Shown here in pieces: positions 51,952-60,880 of a stretch of 64,000 nt of DNA. Position numbers and translations under genes: made by a program. Location of the stretch: assembly GCA_050247075.1 (NCBI GenBank), contig JBFWUW010000032.1:1-64000 (forward strand), given 5' to 3'. This DNA is from JBFWUW01 sp050247075. GTDB taxonomy: Bacteria > Planctomycetota > Planctomycetia > Pirellulales > JBFWUW01. The notes beneath the pieces are model-generated. The model saw only the letters and a list, made by a program, of their open reading frames with translations. It made no database searches and was not told the origin of the DNA. The first letter of the stretch is position 1; every line of letters starts with the position of its first letter.

Positions 51952-54810
51952 CTAATTATTGTCTGGCACAAGCCGTAGGCCGAAGACGCCCACCGCGTCC
52001 GTGGGGTCGGTCGCCTGCAAGCCAATCATGAACGTCACCGAAACATACGAAACCGGTCCGGCCGCCGTCCTTCCTAGCCAGGCGTGGGAATTTCCTTGTG
52101 CTCCTCCCTTGGCGGTGAAAGTGGTGATGGCGTACTTCGTTGCATCATGCGGAGAAGCCGCCATATTGTTGCTGGCCATCAAGTCGTAGCGGATCGGCAT
52201 GTCAATCAACAAGCACGGGGCGGGCGTCTGGCCCGCGGCGAACTTTTGATAAACGATCGGCTGGGGCGTTTGCATGGTGAGGAACGGCACCGTGGATGCC
52301 GGACGGACCGACACATTAACTCGCGTCTGCACCGATGCGGTGGCTGGTGCGTTTCCGCCTAGAAACGCCACATGTCCTACCACGCGCCAACCCTTGGCGG
52401 GGGTCGCCAGGTTGGCGGGAATGGGCACCACGCCTTCGTATTGAATGGCAATACGCTCGCTGCCCGAGGCCGGGCGCGCAGCGGCGCTATAGGCTGGCTG
52501 GCCGGCTGCACCGACGAGAGGAATGTAATTGGCGAAGGTCAAGGCGAAACTGCTGTCTTGCTCGGTATTTAGCGGCCAGGCGCTGGAGGAAGCTTGCGGA
52601 TCGGCCGTAAAAGACGACTTCCAGGGGGCAGGCGCACCGTTGTTTGGCAAGACTTGAAACGACGGGGGCGGCGCTTGCGCCGCAACCAGTTGTCCTTGTG
52701 AAAAGACCTGCCCCGGCAAGATCACGGCGGCATGAGGCGACGTGGATTCCGCCGGAAACAGCGGCAAAATCGAACCAAATCCCGATACCAGTGCGGTGCC
52801 ATCGGCCGCCAGAGCGGTCACTTTCGGCTGGACGTACAAGTAATGGGCGTCGGCCCCCGTCAACTGCGCTTGAATATTAGAGACCGCGATCGCTGGCGGC
52901 CGGGCCAGCATCGTCTGGGTGCTGCCGCCCGCGGAGGGAGGAATGTTCGTCTGTGTTGCCAGCGGCGTGCCGATAAGCGGCGGGTTCTTGTGCGGAAGAA
53001 CGCCAAACAGATCGACTCGGTAGCTGCTTACGTTGGAGGAGTCGCCGGAAACCCGCCAATTGACCGTGGCCTGGTCCTTGTCGCGCAGGATCGAAATGGA
53101 CGGATTGATACGAATGTTCGCCAGGACCGGCGCGGCGGGGGCCGGCGTTGGCGTCACCGGCCGGTTCGCCGGTTGCCCGGCGGGCGAATTTGCGATGGCG
53201 GGGGTGGCGCTTGGGTTTCTCTTATTCCGCTTCTTGTTCGGCGCATTAGCGACCGGCACGCTAGGAATGCTGGGCGAATTGACGTTAATTGTCAACGACG
53301 GGCTGTCCGGCAATCGTCGGCGGCGACGGCGCGGCGCGTTCATGCTGTAGGGGTCAAACGGCGCGTCTACAAACACCGGAGGGGGCGGATCAAGCGGAAA
53401 CGGACCGGGGCCTATCTCTGGATCACCGGCCGGATCGGGTTGGTCCTGGGGATCCGACGCCAGATCGTCGCTCGGGGATGGCTCTTCATTGTCGTCCGGG
53501 GGAAGAGGCTCCGACTCCGTTCCGTCGGGGTCGTCCTCGGCCTCTTCGCCCGTCAGGATCGATCCCGACTTCCAAAGCGCCACTTGGCGGCGGCCGCGCT
53601 CGGGGACGGCATTCGCCACGCCCTGGGGATCGCGGGCGGATGTCGGCACCCAAACCAATTGGCGAATCTCCGCTCGCTCCCGCGGAAAGCGGTCACTGTC
53701 GTAGAGCAAACGGTCGTTTGCGCGGACCACAATTCGCTTGAGCCGCATACGATCTGGCGGCGTGGTCTGCGGTTCGTCGTGCGGAGAAATACCGATGCCG
53801 ATCTGTTTTACCTCGTCGACAAGCACCGGGTTAAGCTGCATTTCCGCCGGAGTGACCACAAATGTCTGCGGTTCCGGCTCGACGCCCAACGGATCGGCCT
53901 CGGAGGAGAGCATGAACTTGTGCCCCGCCAACCACAGATAAACCGGATTGCGCGAACCCGCATTCGGCAGGTCGAGAGTCGTGATGGTGACTTCCAGCGA
54001 TTCGATCCGATCGCCCTCCAAGGTCGGGGGCGTAAAATGTTCGGGCGATTCCAAATACCACGGAAGCGCCCCAGCCAGCCGCGCGGAAAGCAAATTGATG
54101 TCCCTGGCCGCCGCTTCGGTTTTTTCCCTGAGTGCTTGGACGCGCAGCAACTCCTCGTCGGTGGCCAAGCCGTTCCGCACCATCCCGTCCAGGCCGGAAA
54201 TCTCCTCAATGTCTAGCTGGAATTCGCTCAACAACGTTTGTAATTGGGCCTGGTTGCCGCGCTGGATGGCTTGCGGATGCAGCTTGAGATTTGACCGGGA
54301 CGCCAGCGGACGGCCGTTGGCTTCGACCGTGTACCCCAGCAATACCCAGTCGGTTCGGCCGAGCGAAGCGAATCCGATGGATTGCAGATCGCGCGTCCGC
54401 AACTCGGCCAGCAACCCTGGCGTGACGCGCAGTTCGTCAGCTCCAGGACTGGCCTCTGGGTCGGCCAGGAACTCAAACGTGGCCTTCGATCCGGGCTCGA
54501 CCGACGTGACGCCCGGTGACAGCGATGACTTCTGGGGAATTACCGCCAGGCCCGGACCGCGTTGTACCGCACCCAACGGAAACAGCCGCAAGGGTGCGCC
54601 GATCCCTAAATGGACGTCGATGGCTTCCGCCAGCGGCTCGCCCTCATTGCCAACTTCAATGGTGATCCGCAACGAGTGGAGGGCCTCGTCGGGTTCGCTC
54701 TCCTCTTGGGCCCGGCCGGAGGCCAGCATGGCCGCGATGGCAGCCAACCCTGAAACCAACGCTAGCCAAACGGATCCGCGTTGCGCACACTTCCGCACAA
54801 AAACTGGCAT
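51952..54810 (-). CDS. Large secreted beta-rich protein, unknown
   Basis: The protein has 952 residues from ATG 54810 (GGAG just upstream). A signal peptide (VWLALVSGLAAIAAMLASGRA) precedes two related beta domains with a recurring LRITIEVGNEGEPL-type strand and the phrase NGRPL/NDRLLYDSDRF; the pattern is PLAT/lipase-tail-like but not certain. A Pro/Asp/Glu-rich linker and a basic stretch (APRRRRRRLPDSPSLTINVN) lead to further beta domains, one with fibronectin-III-like features (NWRVSGDSSNVSSYRVDLFG). I recognise no enzyme motif. It is probably a surface or extracellular structural protein acting with the VWA protein downstream. Confidence 0.7.
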   Translation of the reverse strand: MPVFVRKCAQRGSVWLALVSGLAAIAAMLASGRAQEESEPDEALHSLRITIEVGNEGEPLAEAIDVHLGIGAPLRLFPLGAVQRGPGLAVIPQKSSLSPGVTSVEPGSKATFEFLADPEASPGADELRVTPGLLAELRTRDLQSIGFASLGRTDWVLLGYTVEANGRPLASRSNLKLHPQAIQRGNQAQLQTLLSEFQLDIEEISGLDGMVRNGLATDEELLRVQALREKTEAAARDINLLSARLAGALPWYLESPEHFTPPTLEGDRIESLEVTITTLDLPNAGSRNPVYLWLAGHKFMLSSEADPLGVEPEPQTFVVTPAEMQLNPVLVDEVKQIGIGISPHDEPQTTPPDRMRLKRIVVRANDRLLYDSDRFPRERAEIRQLVWVPTSARDPQGVANAVPERGRRQVALWKSGSILTGEEAEDDPDGTESEPLPPDDNEEPSPSDDLASDPQDQPDPAGDPEIGPGPFPLDPPPPVFVDAPFDPYSMNAPRRRRRRLPDSPSLTINVNSPSIPSVPVANAPNKKRNKRNPSATPAIANSPAGQPANRPVTPTPAPAAPVLANIRINPSISILRDKDQATVNWRVSGDSSNVSSYRVDLFGVLPHKNPPLIGTPLATQTNIPPSAGGSTQTMLARPPAIAVSNIQAQLTGADAHYLYVQPKVTALAADGTALVSGFGSILPLFPAESTSPHAAVILPGQVFSQGQLVAAQAPPPSFQVLPNNGAPAPWKSSFTADPQASSSAWPLNTEQDSSFALTFANYIPLVGAAGQPAYSAAARPASGSERIAIQYEGVVPIPANLATPAKGWRVVGHVAFLGGNAPATASVQTRVNVSVRPASTVPFLTMQTPQPIVYQKFAAGQTPAPCLLIDMPIRYDLMASNNMAASPHDATKYAITTFTAKGGAQGNSHAWLGRTAAGPVSYVSVTFMIGLQATDPTDAVGVFGLRLVPDNN

Positions 54811-55565
54811 TGGATTCTCTCCGGGTGAAAAACAAGCAACGCTCAACTCAGTTGCCGCTGGGGACGAAACTCAGGCCGCTTGCTGATTCGCTAGAACACG
54901 AGATGCCGCGAGGATTGGCCAGAGCTTCCCAACAATCGAAAGCTCGCGGGCATGGCTGCTCTCGCGAATTGAACCCGGAAATATGAACGAAGTTGTGATG
55001 ATAACCGACGGACGGCGGCAAACAAGAGTGCGCGGCACAATTCCATATGTTCGCCAAAGGTCTACTTCCCGCGATTGCGCATCGCTTGGGCGGACCGCTG
55101 ATCGGGCGACCCGGGGACGGCCATCGACACGGGGCAACCTGGGGACCGGGGCAACCTGGGGACAGCCATCATCACGGGGCGGACCAAGGGATGGCTACTG
55201 CAATGGGTCGGCACGGTGGGCCGTGCGAGAGTGCCGAAAGTCGGTCAGCAAGTTCGTAAGGGGTTTTTGCCGACACCGGGCATTTCTTCGCGTTGGATGT
55301 CGTTTAGCGAGGTTCGCAAGCTGCCTGCCAACAACATGTTACATTCCTCATGCGCCCCCATTGCGCATGCTTGCACGGTGGGTGGCAACAGGTTTCCATA
55401 TCAGCTATGTGATTGAACATGTGCCACTGATGACGTTTCCGTAGGTGCCTTAACACTTTGACTGGCCCACTGGCGGGCAAGCCGCCAGTGGCACCCTCAT
55501 TCCAGGCTCTTGCAGGCGGTTTCTCCCGTCCGACCCAATTCGCAAATTCTAACTCCACCCATCCC
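54811..55565. other. Intergenic region with GGGGACAGCC repeat segment
   Basis: It contains repeated GGGGAC motifs (55114-55175), a segment related to 50230-50360, and the palindrome CACTGGCGGGCAAGCCGCCA at 55469 that is shared with 26050. No gene is supported; the small open frames have shadow composition. Confidence 0.5.
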
Positions 55566-57575
55566 CTAATCATCCCCCACAATACTCTCTCGCACGCGGC
55601 GGGCTGGCGGTAGGGAGTCGAGGAAAAGTTTGCCGTAGGGTTTGCTGGCTACCCGCGGGTCGAGGATGACCACGGTGCCGCGGTCGCGGCGGGTGCGGAT
55701 CAGCCGGCCAAAGCCTTGCTTGAGCTTGATGACCGCCTCGGGCAGCGAGTAATCCTTGAAGGGGTTGCCGCCGGCGGCGCGGATGGCGTCCAGCCGGGCC
55801 TCGACCAGCGGTTTGTCGGGCACGCTAAAGGGGAGCTTGGTGATGATGACCGTTTGCAAGGCGTCGCCCGGCACGTCTACCCCTTGCCAGAAGCTGTCGG
55901 TCCCCAAAAGCACGGCACGCGGGTTGGCCTTGAAGCGGTCGAGCATTTGCCCGCGGGGCAAGTCGCCCGACTGCGTGTAGAGCGCCAGGTTTTGCGAGGC
56001 CAGCCAAGGTGAGAGGGCGGCGGCGGCTTTTTCCATCATTTGGTAGCTGGTGAACAGGGCAAAGGCGTGCCCGTCGGTGCGGCCGGCGTAACGGCGGATC
56101 ATCCGCACGACTTGCCGGTCGAACTCGGCCCCGGCCGATACGGGGTCGGGCATGTCGGGTACCACGACCAACCGGGCTTGCTGGGCATAGTCGAAGGGGC
56201 TGCCCAGCACGCGGCTGTCGCACTGGGTCAGGCCAACGCGGCTCTTGAAGAAGTCGAACGAGCCTTGCCCGCCGACGGCCAGCGTGGCGCTGGTCATAAT
56301 GACGCTGGGGACTTGTTCAAACAGATGCTCGCGGAGGGCCGGGCCGACATCGATCGGCGCGGCGGCCAGGCGGGTTTTGGGGCGGCGTCCATGCATCTGC
56401 TCGATCCAATAGACCGCGCCATCGGTCTGCTGCCGCCGCCAACTTTCGACCGCGCCCGACAGCAGCCGCAAGCGGTCGCGGGCCGAGACAAAGTCTTGCT
56501 TCTGTTCGTCTTTGTCTTTCAGGCGGTCGGCGAATTTATCCAACATGCCGGCCAGCCGGTCGAGCGCATCGCTAAGCTGGTTGGGGACCGGGGTGGGCCG
56601 TTTGATGCGGCCATTGGCGGAACCTTCGTCGTCTTGCCACAGCCGCAAGTCGGTGAAGAAATCGTTGGCCCGGTGGCGGCACTCCAGCACCACGCGTTCG
56701 GCATCGCCGAGTTTGAAATGCGGCAGCAGCCCTTTGTTGGTGCGGTCGTTGTAGAGCTTGTTGAGCTGGTAGTCGATCTGCGCGCTGGTGACATCCATGC
56801 CCAGGTGGTCGCCGGCCACGGCCTCCACCGTGTGGGCCTCGTCGAAGATCACGGCGTCGTAGTCGGGCAATAGGCTGATGCCGTCGCGCCGCAGCGACAA
56901 ATCGCTGAAGAACAACGCGTGGTTGACCACCAAGATCTGCGCGCCTTGCACGCGGCGGCGGGCAGCATAGTAAAAACAGTCGTTGTGGCTGGGGCACTTG
57001 CGGCCCAGGCAGTTGCCGTGGTCGCTGGCGACTTCGTCCCAGACCTGCGGCAAGGGGCGAAAGTCGAGGTCGGACCGCGAGCCATCGGTGGTGATATCGG
57101 CCCACGACTTGATATCGGCCAGTTGTTTGAATTCATCGGGCGTGTTGAACAGGCTGCCGCCCCGCTCCAGCGCCGTCCGCATCCGCCGCAGGCTGATGTA
57201 GTTGCCGCGCCCCTTGACCAGCACCACGGTAAATTCCAAGGGAATCACCGCCCGCAACAGCGGCAGGTCTTTTTGCAGCAGTTGCTCTTGCAGGCTAATG
57301 GTGTGCGTGGAGATGACGATTCGCTTGCAGGCGGCGGGTTTGTCGTCGGTGCCGCCGGCGGTGGCCAAAATGGCCGGAACCAAGTAGGCAAAGCTCTTGC
57401 CGACGCCGGTCCCCGCCTCGACCACCAGGTGCCGCTTGCGGGTGAGGGCCGCGGCGACGGCTTCGGCCATTTCCAACTGTTGGGGGCGCGTTTCGTAGTT
57501 GGGCAAGCGGGCGGCGATGCGGCCTTGCGGTCCCAGGATATCGGTCGGCGAGAGCGTCGGCAGCGGTGGTGCCAT
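55566..57575 (-). CDS. dinG: DinG/XPD-type DNA helicase
   Basis: The protein has 669 residues. RPQQLEMAEAVAAAL and VVEAGTGVGKSFAYLVPAIL are the Q-like and Walker A motifs, VIFDEAHTVE motif II, LLGTDSFWQGVDVPGDALQT and the final GFGRLIRTRRDRGTVVILDP the C-terminal helicase motifs. XPD/DinG enzymes hold a [4Fe-4S] cluster with four Cys. Here CLGRKCPSHNDC supplies three, but the expected first one (NYxCLRR) is Ser128 in KGRGNYISLRRM. The cluster may have a Ser ligand or be absent. It unwinds DNA in repair. Confidence 0.92.
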   Translation of the reverse strand: MAPPLPTLSPTDILGPQGRIAARLPNYETRPQQLEMAEAVAAALTRKRHLVVEAGTGVGKSFAYLVPAILATAGGTDDKPAACKRIVISTHTISLQEQLLQKDLPLLRAVIPLEFTVVLVKGRGNYISLRRMRTALERGGSLFNTPDEFKQLADIKSWADITTDGSRSDLDFRPLPQVWDEVASDHGNCLGRKCPSHNDCFYYAARRRVQGAQILVVNHALFFSDLSLRRDGISLLPDYDAVIFDEAHTVEAVAGDHLGMDVTSAQIDYQLNKLYNDRTNKGLLPHFKLGDAERVVLECRHRANDFFTDLRLWQDDEGSANGRIKRPTPVPNQLSDALDRLAGMLDKFADRLKDKDEQKQDFVSARDRLRLLSGAVESWRRQQTDGAVYWIEQMHGRRPKTRLAAAPIDVGPALREHLFEQVPSVIMTSATLAVGGQGSFDFFKSRVGLTQCDSRVLGSPFDYAQQARLVVVPDMPDPVSAGAEFDRQVVRMIRRYAGRTDGHAFALFTSYQMMEKAAAALSPWLASQNLALYTQSGDLPRGQMLDRFKANPRAVLLGTDSFWQGVDVPGDALQTVIITKLPFSVPDKPLVEARLDAIRAAGGNPFKDYSLPEAVIKLKQGFGRLIRTRRDRGTVVILDPRVASKPYGKLFLDSLPPARRVRESIVGDD

Positions 57576-57951
57576 CCGTGAAAGCCGCCATGCAAGTAGG
57601 GTGCCAAGGAACGTTTATATTACGGACTAATTTTCGACAAACGCGGAACTGCTCCCTCTCCCGGTACTCCGGGAGAGGGTTGGGGAGAGGGCGAAGCGGA
57701 AGGAGACGCTCCACTCCACGCAGCCCTCACCCCGGCCCTCTCCCAGAGGGAGAGGGGGAAAACCAAGCGACTCTCCAGTAATAAAATCCACGTCCCCAGG
57801 GAGTGAATGCCCCATCTTACCCGATTTTGGCGATTTGGTTGTAATCGTCTTATCAACCGCTACAATCCACACGTCCTATCCAAATGTGGCGTGGCGTTCA
57901 GCACGCTTTCACTCTGATGTTGCACCTTTGTCGCGAGGGAGGTCCTTGCCC
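57576..57951. other. Divergent intergenic region with inverted CCCTCTCCC repeat
   Basis: The repeat copy (57652-57759) is inverted relative to the other four copies. Promoters for dinG and the hydroxylase operon should lie here. GGGAGG at about 57938 is the likely ribosome site of the operon. Confidence 0.5.
57652..57759 (-). repeat. CCCTCTCCC paired palindromic repeat, copy 5 (inverted)
   Basis: It has the same two-part unit as at 21541, read on the opposite strand. Confidence 0.85.
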
Positions 57952-58575
57952 ATGAAGGATCAAGAACGCTCAGGGCGGCCAGCTAGTGGCTACAACCGCC
58001 GCGAATTTTTGCGGGGGTCGAGTGCGGCCGCCGCGGCCACTGCGTTGGCCACCGGCCCAGGCCTGGCGGCCCCCAAGGACGAGCCGAAAAAATCGGCCGT
58101 CGCCGCTCCCGGCTTGCATTACATTCTGCTCAACGTCAACGGCAGCGACCACTCGGTCAAGGTCGAGCCGCGGATGACGCTGCTGGAGGTATTGCGCTAC
58201 CAACTAGGGCTGACGGGTGCCAAACCGGTCAGCGCCGATGGCAGCAGCGGTGCCAGTACCGTGTGGGTAGAAGACCGCCTGGCGAGTGCCTCGACCACGT
58301 TGGCCATGGAATGCGTCGGCAAGAAGGTCCGCACGGTGGAGTCACTGGGTGGTGCCGAACCGGACGCCGTTCCGCTGGCCTTTGTCCATCAAGATGCCCA
58401 GCAATGCGGTTTTTGCACGCCGGGCTTTGTGGTGGCGGTGCGGGCATTTCTGGATAAGAACCCCCAGGCGTCGGAAGCGGAAATTCGCGCCGGACTGAAC
58501 GGTAATCTCTGTCGCTGCGGCACCTATGCCAATGTCGTGCAGGCAGCGCTCGAAGTCGTGAAGGGAGGTGCCTGA
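57952..58575 (+). CDS. Tat-exported iron-sulfur subunit of a molybdenum hydroxylase, first cluster site Cys-to-Ser
   Basis: The protein has 207 residues from ATG 57952, with GGGAGG before it. The Tat signal YNRREFLRGSSAAAAATALA predicts export. The ferredoxin-like domain (ILLNVNGSDHSVKVEPRMTL onward) keeps the fold, but all four [2Fe-2S] ligands are Ser: S94, S99, S102, S114, with the exact x4, x2, x11 spacing of CoxS-type subunits. The helical domain keeps its four cysteines: C152 and C155 (QQCGFCTPGF), C187 and C189 (NLCRCGTY), also in normal spacing. It overlaps the large subunit gene by one base (TGATG). It should still bind one [2Fe-2S] cluster. Confidence 0.93.
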   Translation: MKDQERSGRPASGYNRREFLRGSSAAAAATALATGPGLAAPKDEPKKSAVAAPGLHYILLNVNGSDHSVKVEPRMTLLEVLRYQLGLTGAKPVSADGSSGASTVWVEDRLASASTTLAMECVGKKVRTVESLGGAEPDAVPLAFVHQDAQQCGFCTPGFVVAVRAFLDKNPQASEAEIRAGLNGNLCRCGTYANVVQAALEVVKGGA

Positions 58576-60803
58576 TGGCTGATTACACCTGGCCGCAACG
58601 CGGTACGGCAACGATTTTGGGCACCTCGCCCGACCGGTTGGATGGCTTGCCCAAGTCCACCGGCGCCGCCAAATATGCGTATGATGCCTCGCCCGACCGC
58701 ATGTTGATTGCCCGGGCGCTGGGCTGTCCGCACGCGCACTGCAAGGTCAAAAAGATCGACGTTTCGGCCGCCCGCAAGGTGCCGGGCGTGGTGCATGTGG
58801 CCTTGATGAAGGAATTCAAGGACATGGATGGCCAGCCGACCGAGCCCGAGGTTCGCTGGGCTGGCGACTTGCTGGCCGTGGTCGCCGCCGAGAGCGAGGG
58901 GGCCGCCGCCGAGGGGATCAAGGCGATCAAGGTTGAGTACGACGTGTTGGACGTCTTCGTGAAGGAAGAAGACCTGGCCGCGGCCGAAAAGGCCAAGCGC
59001 ACCGACAAAGGGGGCCAAAAGTCCAAGCTGGAAAAGGAACCCGGCGATGATGACGACGAGGACGAATTCACCGAGCAAGAGATCGAACGGCTGCTCAAGG
59101 AGTGCGAGGAAAATGGCGTAGTGATCGAAGGGCACTACGGCATTCAGGCCATTACCCACATGTGCCTGGAACCGCACGGCTCGACCTGTTCGTGGCAAGA
59201 CGGCAAGCTGGTCGTGAATCTTTCGACGCAAAACGTGTCGGGCACGGCCACGCAATTCGCCGAGCCGCTGGAGATTACCGCGGATGATGTGACGATTAAG
59301 TGCGACTACATCGGCGGCGGTTTCGGCAGCAAGTTTGCCGCCGACCAATGGGGTGTGGTAGCGGCTCAAATCTCGCGCATGACGGGCCGGCCCGTCAAGC
59401 TGATGCTGGAACGCGACCAGGAACTAAAAACCGCCGGCAGCCGGCCATCGGGCTTTATCAACGTGAAGGTTGGGGCCGACAAGAATGGCGTCATCCAAGT
59501 GTGGGACTCGCACTTGTGGGGTTCTAACGGTGTGGATGGCGGCGGCATTGGGGCCGGCGTCATTCCCTACGTGTTTGAGCCGAAGAACCTGCGCAACCGC
59601 GTGACGACCATTAGTGTCAACGCCAGTCCGTCGCGGGCGTGGCGGGCACCCAACCATCCGCAAGGCTGCGCTATCACCCATACCGTGCTGGACGATCTGG
59701 CCCACAAGCTGGGTAAGGACAGTTACGACATCTTCCTGGCCAACTTGCCCAGCGTCAGCAATGGCAAGGCCGACGTGTACGCCGACCAGATGAAGGTCGC
59801 CGCCGAACTGATGGGTTGGAAAGACAAGTGGCACGCCCACGGCAAAGGGGACGCCGATGGCGACGTGGTGACCGGCTTGGGCATGGCCCTGCATACCTGG
59901 GGAGGCGGCCCGCATAGCTCTAACTGCACCATCAAGGTCTATCCCGATGGCGGCGTAGAGACCTTCCTGGGGAGCCAGGATATTGGCACCGGCACGCGTA
60001 CCGCCATTGGCATGGTGGTGGCCGAAACGCTGGGCTTGCCGTTGTCGGCGGTGCGGGTCAATATCGGCAGTTCCAAGTATCCGGCCAGCGGCCCATCCGG
60101 TGGCAGTACTACCATCGGCGGCGTGTGCGAATCGAACCGCCGCGCCGCGACCGATGCCTTGGCCCACCTGTCGGGCCTGGTGGCCCGCAACCTGATGGTG
60201 GGCGTGGGCGATCTGGAAGCCAAGGAGGGGCGTATCCAGGTGCGGGGAGACGCGGAGAAAGGTGTCACCTGGCAACAGGCGTGCGGCATGTTAGGCATGC
60301 AGCCGTTGGAGGTCCACGGCACCTATCAGCGCGGCAAGACGCAAACCGGCCTGACCAGTTCACAGGTGGGCGGCGTGCAGATGGCCGAGGTGGCCGTCGA
60401 TCGCGAGACGGGCGTGGTCAAGGTCAAGAAGTTCGTGGCCGTGCAAGACATGGGCCTGATCGTCAACCGCAAGACGGCCACCAGCCAGATGAACGGCGCG
60501 ATCATCATGGGAATTGCCTACTCCCTGTTTGAAGAACGGATCATGGATGGCAAGACGGGTGAGTTCGTCAACTGCGAGATCGCCGACTACCGCTTGCCAC
60601 GCTTGGGCGACATCGGTGAGATCGTCGTAGAGCTGTACGAGCCCGACAGCGAGTACCAGCGCGGGGTTGTCGGCCTGGGCGAGCCCCCCGTTATCTCCCC
60701 CGGCGCGGCTATTTCCAACGCCGTTTGCAATGCGCTGGGTGTGCGGGTGCCCGTCCTGCCGCTAACGCCGCAGCGCGTGCTGGCCGCCTTGAAGAACGCC
60801 TGA
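58575..60803 (+). CDS. Molybdopterin-binding large subunit of a xanthine dehydrogenase/aldehyde oxidase family hydroxylase
   Basis: The protein has 742 residues; ATG 58575 overlaps the previous stop. Near residue 247, DYIGGGFGSKFAADQ is a pterin-binding motif, RAWRAPNHPQGCA a substrate/pterin loop, and VGLGEPPVISPGAAISNAVC places the catalytic base Glu at 703. A charged insertion of about 40 residues (near 137-175, with DDDDEDEF) splits the first domain and is not typical. Three- or two-subunit family members oxidise purines, aldehydes or N-heterocycles; isoquinoline oxidoreductase- or PaoC-like enzymes are likely relatives. The large subunit has no signal of its own, so it may be exported by hitch-hiking on the small subunit. 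Confidence 0.93.
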   Translation: MADYTWPQRGTATILGTSPDRLDGLPKSTGAAKYAYDASPDRMLIARALGCPHAHCKVKKIDVSAARKVPGVVHVALMKEFKDMDGQPTEPEVRWAGDLLAVVAAESEGAAAEGIKAIKVEYDVLDVFVKEEDLAAAEKAKRTDKGGQKSKLEKEPGDDDDEDEFTEQEIERLLKECEENGVVIEGHYGIQAITHMCLEPHGSTCSWQDGKLVVNLSTQNVSGTATQFAEPLEITADDVTIKCDYIGGGFGSKFAADQWGVVAAQISRMTGRPVKLMLERDQELKTAGSRPSGFINVKVGADKNGVIQVWDSHLWGSNGVDGGGIGAGVIPYVFEPKNLRNRVTTISVNASPSRAWRAPNHPQGCAITHTVLDDLAHKLGKDSYDIFLANLPSVSNGKADVYADQMKVAAELMGWKDKWHAHGKGDADGDVVTGLGMALHTWGGGPHSSNCTIKVYPDGGVETFLGSQDIGTGTRTAIGMVVAETLGLPLSAVRVNIGSSKYPASGPSGGSTTIGGVCESNRRAATDALAHLSGLVARNLMVGVGDLEAKEGRIQVRGDAEKGVTWQQACGMLGMQPLEVHGTYQRGKTQTGLTSSQVGGVQMAEVAVDRETGVVKVKKFVAVQDMGLIVNRKTATSQMNGAIIMGIAYSLFEERIMDGKTGEFVNCEIADYRLPRLGDIGEIVVELYEPDSEYQRGVVGLGEPPVISPGAAISNAVCNALGVRVPVLPLTPQRVLAALKNA

Positions 60804-60880
60804 TCGAACCGCCCCTTCATGCGGCGGGCCTGGCCCTCTGCATCATCCATTCAAAACTTCGGATAGCTACGAGGCGTACC

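Noticed and set aside
52732..54216. 494-residue open frame on the plus strand inside the large secreted gene
   Set aside because: Arginine-rich, low-complexity composition and full overlap with a better-supported gene on the other strand; a GC-driven shadow.
57952..58575. Reading the SSSS subunit as a decayed pseudogene
   Set aside because: No frameshift or stop, intact Tat signal, intact second cluster and a one-base overlap with the large subunit argue for a functional protein.
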